Shown piece by piece: positions 55,929 through 64,000 of a stretch of DNA of 64,000 bases. Below the pieces are notes generated by a model that saw nothing but the letters and a program-made list of their open reading frames with translations, was not told the DNA's origin and did no database searches. Within the stretch, counting starts at the first letter, position 1. Every line of letters starts with the position of its first letter. Source of the stretch: Russula earlei (lineage: Eukaryota > Basidiomycota > Agaricomycetes > Russulales > Russulaceae); contig JAGFNK010000259.1 in NCBI GenBank assembly GCA_025769875.1, positions 1 through 64,000 of the forward strand, given 5' to 3'. The translations under genes were made by a program, and so were the position numbers.

Positions 55929-56533
55929 TGTTGTGATCTACCCCCTTGTCAGTTCGTCCATAACCTCTTTCGCTATCTTTCTCTTTTGTCACCCTTGTTT
56001 CCTTGGTTACCGTTTCATCCCTTGATGCTGATGGTCCCTTATTGTTTCATCTGTTGTGTTTCACTTATTGTGTTTCACCTATTGTCAAGTTACTTTTGCT
56101 ATTGGTTCACCTTTATCTATTGTTCTGCTTATGGTACTGTACAGCCTCACTACATACAGTATTTAAGCGCCTGTAGAAGCTGGGGAATGCCCCAAGCTTA
56201 GCTTTGTCCCATTTCCTGTCGCATCCCTTGCCCTGTACTCTCTCAATCACAACTCACTTGTGCTGGCCTATACTCTGCTTAACCTGAGCACAAATCAGGG
56301 AACCCTTGTGCTCCTCTTCCTCCTCTGCCTCTCCCTCATCGTCCTCCTCTTCTGTGAGACCAGGAGATCGACTCTGTCTGCAGACTGAGTCATTGTCTGA
56401 CTCAGCCTTGAGACGCTAAACCTTTTGATCCGGTCTCTTTGAGCTGGCCCCCACTGACCCCTTGAACCAAGTCACAGGGACTTGGCCCCATTGAACCTCG
56501 AGCTAACGCTCTTACGGCCGCAACACCGTAACA
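55929..56533 (+). repeat. Solo LTR-B (B5), TSD GCAAG
   Basis: 605 bp, TGTTGTGATCTACC to CACCGTAACA, flanks GCAAG at 55924-55928 and 56534-56538. It interrupts GyD RT between FFIGK and KDSKEKRIIVDYQ. Confidence 0.96.
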
Positions 56534-57700
56534 GCAAGAAGGACAGCAAGGAGAAGAGAATCATTGTAGACTATCAACATCTAAACCAGTGGACCAAACG
56601 AGATAATGAGCCACTTCCACATCTGGAACAAGAGGTGGAAAGGCTATGGGGCAAGGTGTTCTCCAAGTTCAATATCTGATGGGGATACAATAATGTACAA
56701 TTGGCAGAGGCAGACTGCTGGAAAGCAGCCTTCAAGACACCATATGGAATGTACCTGCCCAATGTCATGTACTTTGGGCTCAAAAATGCGCCAGCCTTCT
56801 TCACTAGGCTGATGAGGAGAGACTTTGATGACTGGCTGGATTGCTGGTCAGAATACATGTTCAACTACCTAGATGACTTTGGGATCACCACTGGGGATAG
56901 TCCAGAACAGTTGGAGATCCACAAGCAGTGCATCAATGAACGGCTTGAACTAATGAAGAAGAAATCATACTTCCTGAAACCCCAGAAGTGCCAGTTCATG
57001 GTATGAAAGCTTACAATGCTAGGGTGGGACATAGATGAAGGGAAGATGAAGATAGAGGCCTCTAAAGTTCAAGGAATCATGGACTGGGTCAGGGAAATCA
57101 AGGATGTACATGAAGTGTGCAAAGTCATGGGGGTCCTCAGTTACAACAGGGCCTTTATTTGTGGCTTCAGTCAGATCGCTTGCCCCATTATCACATTGAC
57201 AAGGAAAGGAGTGCCATTTGAATGGTCTCAGGAATGTAGAGATGCCCTGGAGCGACTTATCCAGATAGTATCCTCTGACCCCATCCTGCTCCATCCTGAT
57301 GAAGAGCGACCCTTTGAACTAGAAGTGGATGCCTCTAACTATGCAATAGGGGCAGCACTATTCCAGAAGGATGGCCTAGGGAAGAGAAGGCCTATTGGCT
57401 ACTTCTCAGCAGCCTTGAAACAGGCAGAGAAGAACTATGACATCTGGGACAAGGAATTCTTGGCTATGGTTCAAGCTTTAAAACACTGGAGGCATTTACT
57501 CATGGGAGTGAAGCATAAAGTAGTGGTTTACACAGACCATGTGAACCTATTGCACTACTGACATCCTCAGCAAATAAATGGTTGAGTGGCAAGATACATC
57601 ACCTTCTTGGCTGACTTTGACTTGGAGCTGAAACACCAGGCAGGGACAAGGAATAAAGCAGATGCCTTGTCCAGGAGGCCTGACCTTGACAATGGGTGAG
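56534..57700 (+). pseudogene. GyD reverse transcriptase and RNase H
   Basis: RT: RIIVDYQHLNQWTKRD, FSKFNI*WGYNNVQL (Asp of this motif is Asn, and a TGA follows), MYFGLKNAPAFFTRLM, MFNYLDDFGITTG. RNase H: FELEVDASNYAIGAALFQ, YDIWDKEFLAMVQAL, VVYTDHVNLLHY, and the tail RNKADALSRRP. Stops at 57004 and 57559. No integrase follows before LTR-A7 at 57794. Confidence 0.92.
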
Positions 57701-57793
57701 GGGACAAAGAAGAAGGCACTACCAGAACACCTCTTTATTCAAGTCGTGCACACTACAGCATTGGAAGAAAGAAGAAAGAACCAACAAGGAGAA

Positions 57794-58636
57794 TGTCAAG
57801 GATATGTACTGCTGACCGCTAGGGTTCAGGAGCAGGTGTGACTAAGGTTCTGGACAATGTGGTGGATGTTGACAACAACATTGCCAATGAGGATGAGCCA
57901 AATGACTAGAAGGTACCAGAGGGGGACTGGTACATGTTGCAAGAGACAGAGGCAAAGATGAGAGGCCAGTGCAGCAAGGAGGGCTTTAAACAAGGCAGTC
58001 TTGAAGGAGTACCTTGGAAGCAAGGGGAATCTTTAGACTGAGCGGTCGCAGGAGAGTACCCAGAAAGTGGAGAGTATCACAAATGGACAGTCTGACAACT
58101 GCCATGCTACATTGGGGTTTATATACTTTGTACATGACTGAGTATGAACTATAGGAACTATTCTAGACTCTCTAGTTTCATCCAATTGGGTGCTAGAGGC
58201 ATAAACTTGCTTGTGTCAGACTTATGGCTGACTGAGGTTATTACTGAGCATTATGGGGTGATGACATCATAATGATGTCACTGTGGAGTGCTTGGTGAGC
58301 TGATGGGGTCATTGTGGAGCTGCTCAGTCAGCCATGACATCATTGGAGCCTGATGACATCATATGAGTTATGCAAGGAGTCTTGGAGAGTCTATCTGCTG
58401 TGTTGGGTTCTTGGTGGCTGAGTGGCCATGTGGCTAGCACATCACGATTACTCAATTGGGACAGGAACATCCAGTTGTGCCACAATACTTTTGTGACAAT
58501 GATATCTTTGCATCAGGAGAGAATAGCCTTTGAAGTAAGGGAGATAAATGTTTGTACAGTTAGTGAAGGTAGCATTGTCATGTTAGGAAGTGTCTTTCTG
58601 GTCTCTGTGGCCCAAACATGGGCTTGATTTGTAACA
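57794..58636 (-). repeat. LTR-A subtype (A7), 3' LTR of a minus-strand GyA
   Basis: 843 bp, on the plus strand TGTCAAGGATATG to GATTTGTAACA, followed by the polypurine tract. Clearly diverged from A1-A6, and matches the remnant at 20565-20691. It keeps TGGACAGTCTG. Confidence 0.88.
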
Positions 58637-58654
58637 TTCATCCCCTCTTTATAG
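58637..58654 (-). other. GyA polypurine tract
   Basis: Same 18-mer as at 19719-19736, next to the 3' LTR A7. Confidence 0.85.
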
Positions 58655-58909
58655 ATTTTTTGCTCCTGCAACAGATAGGGGATCTTTATATCATTGGATC
58701 AGGGAAGAGAGTCAGTGGAATGGTTTGCATATAAAACATCGAAGCCTATTTGTTATTGTGGAACATTTCTGCATTGTTTCAAGGGATGTGTTTATTCCAA
58801 CATTAGCAGTAGTCAGATGGGTGCAAGTAATTGCAGAGGTTTGTTGCATAGTTCTTTGAGGATAGCAGGGGTAAAGGTAATTGTTGACAGAAGTCATGAT
58901 GAGTGCTTA

Positions 58910-60335
58910 AGGTTAGAGGTTACCCCTGGTGGGAATTGTTTTAGGTGCCTTTGGGTATTTCTGATGGAACTCCTGAACAAGTTCTTGCACTATCTTCAAG
59001 TCTGAGGCTGGTTCCCAAGTATTTTCTGCAGTGGAATATCCTTTCCATTTGACTAGGTATTGTATTCCTTTTTGATTTGGGGATAGGTGAGACACTAGGA
59101 CTTGTTCTACTTCATACTGTTCTTCTCCTTCTACTAGGTGGTGGCTTTGTAAAATTAGGACCATGAGCAGGTGTTTCTTTGTATGCTTTGATCAGAGAAT
59201 GGTGAAACACTGGATGTATCTTCCAAGACTTTGGTAATTCAAGGTAAACATTTGCTGGGTATGCTTTTGTTACTTTGAAAGGGCCATAATGCTTTTGGGC
59301 TAGTTTTGCTTTGGGGTGAGTCATTCACAGGTTGGTAGCTTCTAACCAGACTAGATCTCCTTCTTTGAAGTGAAACGTCTCCATTTGAGGGCCTGTCTGT
59401 TTCATGATTTCTGCTGCTCAATTGAGGGAGACAGCTACTTCTTCTCTTAGTTGTTCTAGTTGGTCTAAATTCTCTTGGACTGAGGGGAACTTGGTTGTGA
59501 AGGTAGGGGGTGGTGCAAAGGTTGGGTTGAATCCATACCAAATCTGGAAGGGTGGTTTGTTTGTAGCACTGTGCTGTCTAGCATTATGTGCAAACTCCAT
59601 GAAGGGGATCAAGTCTGCCCAATTGTCAGCTTGATGATTGCAAAATATTTGAAGTTATTGTTCTAGTTCTTGGTTTACTCATTTTGTTTCTCCATCAGTT
59701 TTGGGGTGGTATGCTGTGCTCAAGGATACTTTGACATTTAACTGCTTCCACAGTTCTTGAGTGACTTTGGCAGCAAATTGTGGTCCTCTGTTGGATATTA
59801 TCTGATCTGGAAGGCCTATTCTTCTCCAGACATTGTTCATGATCAATGAAACTGTTTCTTCTGCAGTGATTGTTTTATGACAAGGGGTGATGATGATTGC
59901 TTTACTAAATCAATCCACCACAGCTAGGAGGCTGTCAAAGCCTTGGGATACTGGTAGGTCGGTGATGAAGTCCATAGTCATGCTTTTCCATACATCTCCA
60001 GCTGGGGTAATTGGGGTAATTGGGACAAGGGGTGTTTCTGTCTTGGGTCAGTTTTTGGTGCTTTGGCATAGTGCACATCCTTCTACATAGCTTTTAGCAT
60101 ATGAGAGCATTCCTGGCCACCAGCAGTTTTGGCTGATTAGTTCATAAGTCTTTCATTGGCCAGGATGTCCTGTGGCAGGTGAGTTGTGATATAACTTGAG
60201 GATTTTCTTTCTTAAGAGGTCATTATTTGGGATGTAGACTTTTCCTTTGAATAATATCAGTCCATCTTTGAGGTTCCAGTCTTGAAGGCCTTTGCTTAGG
60301 CATTGTGGTCCATTCTTCTTGATGATTTCTAGGGC
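58910..60335 (-). pseudogene. GyA integrase with chromodomain (diverged copy)
   Basis: Reads leftwards from about 60330: QGLQDWNLKDGL-like start, zinc half-site, catalytic blocks (TMDFITDLP, SNRGPQFAAK, TDGETK), HNARQHSATNKPPFQIWYGF, a GPY-like block (HYGPFKVTKAYPANVYLEL), and a chromodomain (YEVEQVL; LVKWKGYST; ENTWEPASDL) at about 58990-59120. Frameshifts and stops occur throughout. RT and upstream are missing: at about 60336 the sequence switches to a GyA 5' region in the opposite orientation. Confidence 0.9.
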
Positions 60336-61906
60336 ATTTGCTAGATAGAGCAGTAGAAATTTGCTGTTACTACCCTGAACAATTCTTTCTTGGCCAAAAC
60401 TTGCTGACTCAAACCAGAAGAGAACTCCTAGAATTCAAGAACTACTGCAGAGAAGCTTGGCATCTTCATACAGCACCTTTCATAGTCTATCAACACCCAG
60501 TCAAAGAAATTGACAGATTTTTGACCTCACCTCATGCCTTTGCAAATTATCTGTGGAAAACTCATGTAGTGATTAACATACTCCAGCATTATTGAAGAAT
60601 ATTCCTGGATTGCCATTTGACCCCACCAAGGATGACCAGACACAGTCGATTTGAAACCAGCACACTCCATTGCTTATCCTTGGAATAATGGCCATTGGAT
60701 GGTCACAGCCATATGAGTGATTGGAGAGATCTTACAGAAGAAGAACAAACACATGTCCCTATCTTTTTACCAGTCTCAGTTACAACACTCAATATGAATA
60801 TTATTTGGGAAAGTTTGGAGGACAAGCTATTGTCAATTGCACTGGTCTCATTGGATCTTGGTTCTACAAAGACTCAGAAGACAAAGAAGTGACAGAAGCC
60901 CAACTAAAGGCTGCACTCCCAGGATCAGAACATATCAAAGAATTTAACCCATACACCAGAACCGGTACATTCCAAGGAAGAACAGTTAGGTGGAGCAGAT
61001 CTCGAACAGCCTGGTTATACAACAACAATCACAAAGTTGATTTTACTGTCATCACTAGCAAACCAGCACAGAGCTCACAAGCAACCACTCCTGCACCATC
61101 CATATAACAAAATACTCAAGGGCCAACCCCTCAGACAACCAACAATCTCCCACAGACAGTACCTCAAGCACACACCCATAGCAGAGCCCAACCACAAGCA
61201 ACCTCATCCACTGCACTCACTACAGCACCTACAAACACTATGTCTTCCAAAAAAAACACATGACTCATGGGAACTCCCCCAGAGCCCTATAATGGAAAGG
61301 CCAAAGAGGCCGAAGCCTTTGGGAAGCCCTTGAAAACTATGACTATATCGACACTGACACCTTCCAAAATGATGAAAGCAAGAAGATTGCTGCTGCCTTA
61401 ACCCATTGTAAAGTAGGCACATCAGCCAGAACTTGGGCAAGAGAACAAACAACCCAAGCAATGACAAGAACACCAGTTGATTATGGAACTTGGCGATTGT
61501 TTAAGAAGAACTTTGCCAATCATTTTATCCCTGCAGAAGTGGAACTAGCTTCTGCAAATCTGATGCACAGTTATTACCAAGGAAAGTTACCACTTAATGA
61601 ATGGTTCCAGAAATGGTCACACCATGCCACACATGCTACCACTGATGAGAAAACCAAAATGTGCATGTTTAGAAGAAACATTAACCCAGCTCTCCACCAG
61701 AAGATTCTTGGAATGTTACCTGCCCCTAACACACTAGTAGCCCTAGTAAAAGCTGCTAGAGAATTTGACAACCTTTTCCACATGTACAACTCTCAAGAAT
61801 TCAGAGAAGGACATTCAAAAATATGCACTAGGGGACTTACCACTCAAGGGGCTGAAGAATCAGTGGAAATTTACCTGTACCAAGGTGAACCCAATGTACA
61901 ACCTTG
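60336..61906 (+). pseudogene. GyA ORF-c and gag (copy 3, opposite orientation)
   Basis: ORF-c part (YYPEQFFLGQNLLTQTRREL, ELLEFKNYCREAWH, FIVYQHPVKEID), then gag from about 60721 (WRDLTEEEQTHVPIFL; SYNTQYEYYLGKFGGQAI; FNPYTRTGTFQGRTVRWS), two stops at about 61106 and 61261, and the capsid (EPYNGKAKEAEAFWEALENY, VDYGTWRLFKKNFANHF, INPALHQKILGMLPAPN) with an open frame 61461-61906. Ends at an LTR-C-like sequence before the zinc knuckle. Confidence 0.88.
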
Positions 61907-62442
61907 TGTGGTGACTCACTGTTGAACAATCTGGTTCAAGAGTGAGTAAGACTAGAGACAAGTCGGACAAGTTCAACAGCAGTGTTGGACAAGATGATAA
62001 GCCAGACAAAGAGGAGGTACCAAAGGGGTACTATGACTGGGAGGAATAGGTGCTCCTTGAGAGAGAGAGCCCATGTTCACAAAGGGGGCAGTCGCAGAGG
62101 AGTACCCCAGGAAAAGAGAGTGCTGCAATACAAATGGACAGTCTGAGGACTGTGCATGTCTTTATTAGACTTAATATAGAACAATGGAAATGCAATCTAT
62201 AGAATAAAGTGAAGCTTGTTACAAAGCTTTGTCTGGTCATGATGAGTAAAGTGCTTTATCAGCACACTTAATCATCTGCTCAGTAAGCCCCTGAGTAAGC
62301 ATTCTCTTAATGCTGAGTAATGCTCTCCAGAGTGCAAGTGTACATTTGGTAGTTCCCATGCTAGTCACGAGTTAAGTCTCCTATAGTTAATTTAGGGCCA
62401 GTCTTTGGGGAACTTGGGTTATTTGGCAGTAAAGGGGTTTCC
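61907..62442 (-). repeat. LTR-C-like LTR, truncated by LTR-D junction
   Basis: Begins TGTGGTGACTCACTG on the plus strand, the counterpart of the LTR-C end, and contains TGGACAGTCTGAGGACTG. About 536 bp, ending at LTR-D4. Diverged from the other LTR-C copies. Confidence 0.75.
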
Positions 62443-63029
62443 TGTTAAGGCTCCAAAGTGCCTTAATGGGTTCAATGGTCATGTCTGTAAACACATCCTA
62501 CCAATGCAGATATGCTTGAGTCAAGGAAGCAATACTTGTGGAGGGGAAGGAGTATTAAGTCCTTCAAGAGTATGTCAACAAGATGAGAGGGGCTCTGCAA
62601 TGGAGTAGGAGTCAACTGTTTGGGGTTGGCAAACTAAGTTGAGTGTAAGGCTCAACTGATACAAACTGGGGGCTTTATATAGCCTCAAGGGATAAGGTTC
62701 TTGCTACTGTAAGTACTGGTAGGTGCTATAGAAGCAAGGGTAGCTCATGGAAGCAATAGTTGCTTCCACTGTAAATGATCTTGGTGCTGGAAGCATTAAG
62801 TACTTCCCTAATCAGGAAATTGATGTACTCTGAAGTACCAATGCATATGGACCAGAAGCAATGTGAATCATTGCTTCCTCAATACATCTTAGGAAAGATA
62901 TGATCAATGCACTCCGAATGATGTAGCAAGGAACTAAAGTAGTCAAGATCTGACATATGAGCAACACAAACAATCCAGTCCATAGTTTGGGTGTCTGGCA
63001 TCTTCCAGACCACAAACCACTTGGTAACA
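62443..63029 (-). repeat. LTR-D (D4)
   Basis: Inverted copy of 37517-38103, also 587 bp, with the same mismatched flanks, so the odd junctions predate the duplication. Confidence 0.9.
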
Positions 63030-63039
63030 GGATGGAGAA

Positions 63040-63407
63040 TGACTTTTTTCTTTTTTCTTTTTTCTTTTTTTTTTTTTTTTTTTTTTTGAAAAACCCTGTC
63101 TTTTTACAGATATGGTGGTAGGTGTGAGCAAACAGAGCAGTCCCTACCACCAAGTTGTAGCCAGTCCAATATGCTGAGACCAGGCCTCAAGGGGAAATGT
63201 ATTTACACACACCTGCTCTCCTCAGGTGGTGGCCAAAGCTTCTGCTTCTGGGCCCATGCCTTCTTTGGATCACCAGTAGTGTGGGACTCAGGCAGAGCCC
63301 AATACCCACTAAAACCCCTAAAAGCACGGTTTGCTGGGTTTGAACCCAGGGAGTACAGTTTACCATAGACCAAGGAGGGAGGTACCACTGCACCATCCCC
63401 CCCCCCC
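63040..63407 (-). mobile_element. tRNA-derived SINE, second copy
   Basis: Same SINE as at 37138-37506 with the same 9-bp duplications (63031-63039 and 63408-63416), one base shorter in the A tract. It is a duplicate of one insertion, not an independent one. Confidence 0.92.
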
Positions 63408-63506
63408 GATGGAGAACGATTGGGAACCGCAGCTGCGGTGATTATGTAATAAGCTACCACTCCTTTCCCGGGAGTACGGCTCCTCACCCAGCGGCAAGCA
63501 AGCCCC

Positions 63507-64000
63507 ATGTCCAACAGCGACAGAATCCCTCCCGCCCGCTGCCCGAGCCATCTCCCTCCTTTTGGCCTCGACGCCTACGGTCCAAGATGCGCAGCTGGGG
63601 GTCCTGCACCAGAATTCTTGCACAGGTACACCGCCCAGGTCCTCTCGGACGCGCTCGTGTACGCGGAGCACGCCTGACGCCCGATCAAGGTCGAGATGGA
63701 CGACGTCACCCTTGCCATGCAAGCCCGCGTAGGCTAGGAGTTTGGTGGGCGCGTCCCGAAAGAGGTTCGTCAGGTTCCATGCCCGCCCGCCCGCAGGCGC
63801 CCGACGTTATTTGTTTGTTTTTTAAAAAAGAAAGGCAGTACACCCTCTCCTTGGCCACGCAGGCCAACGCGCAACCCCTCCCGGCCGTGCCGGAAGTGTT
63901 CGGCCTCCGTTTGCCGCCTGCGAAGGAATGTCTGACCGCGATCGACTTTGACTTCGTGCCGAACAGGCCCCCGCTGGAGGAGAAGCAGTACGACGAGGAT
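63507..64000 (+). pseudogene. TAF9: TAF9 pseudogene, second copy (cut by window edge)
   Basis: Same start, frame lesions, stops and intron as the arm-1 copy (36208-37038). The coding sequence reaches the acidic segment and then leaves the window. Shared lesions show that decay came before duplication. Confidence 0.85.

Larger units (their letters stand above)
62245..64000. repeat. Inverted duplication, arm 2
   Basis: Reverse complement of 36544-38301; it runs to the window edge, so the full size is unknown. Confidence 0.93.

Overview
The window looks like a transposon-packed, heterochromatin-like stretch of a filamentous fungus, most likely a basidiomycete (Agaricomycetes). The reasons are the mix of elements (three Ty3/gypsy families, a Helitron, a hAT-like element, a tRNA-derived SINE), short GT-AG introns of about 42-75 nt in the two gene-like loci, and pervasive CpG to TpG/CpA decay. 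Almost everything is mobile-element DNA, and most coding regions are broken. I name the families by their LTRs: GyA (LTR-A, chromodomain integrase), GyB (LTR-B), GyD (LTR-D). LTR-C is present only as solo LTRs.

Layout. 1-5.7 kb: 5' half of a minus-strand GyA with an unusual set of ORFs before gag, split by a solo LTR-C. 6.4-10.6 kb: minus-strand Helitron Rep/helicase gene, split by another solo LTR-C. 10.6-16.6 kb: plus-strand GyB (LTR-B, primer site, gag, protease, RT, RNase H, integrase), fused at about 16.57 kb to a 5'-truncated plus-strand GyA (RT to chromodomain to 3' LTR, 20.56 kb). 21-25 kb: no recognisable gene. 25.7-32.3 kb: a hAT-like element with 8-bp target duplication, filled with solo LTRs, microsatellites and a near-perfect 392-bp palindrome. 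32.8-35.9 kb: the only substantial non-transposon gene, a Crinkler-type (CR) effector with P-loop NTPase and restriction-endonuclease-fold domains. 36.2-38.3 kb: TAF9 pseudogene, SINE and LTR-D; this block recurs in inverted orientation at 62.2-64.0 kb. 38.3-45.8 kb: a near-complete minus-strand GyA. 45.8-46.2 kb: an acetyl-CoA synthetase gene fragment. 46.7-47.75 kb: a second copy of the DNA upstream of the CR gene. 47.75-57.8 kb: plus-strand GyD carrying insertions nested four deep. 57.8-61.9 kb: two GyA fragments in opposite orientations.

How it works together. The elements do not form a pathway; they record successive insertion. Many solo LTRs keep 5-bp target duplications, so the insertion order can be read. 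In GyA and GyB the DNA just after the 5' LTR is complementary over exactly 11 nt to the predicted first bases of the transcript, as in the self-priming Tf1/sushi class, and GyD shows a weaker version. Paralogous copies show that many stop codons are CGA to TGA changes, pointing to CpG methylation decay or a RIP-like process. The CR gene and TAF9 block has kept its CpGs.

Limits: all family assignments come from reading motifs by eye. Boundaries without a stated target duplication are approximate, and 21-25 kb and some gaps remain unexplained.
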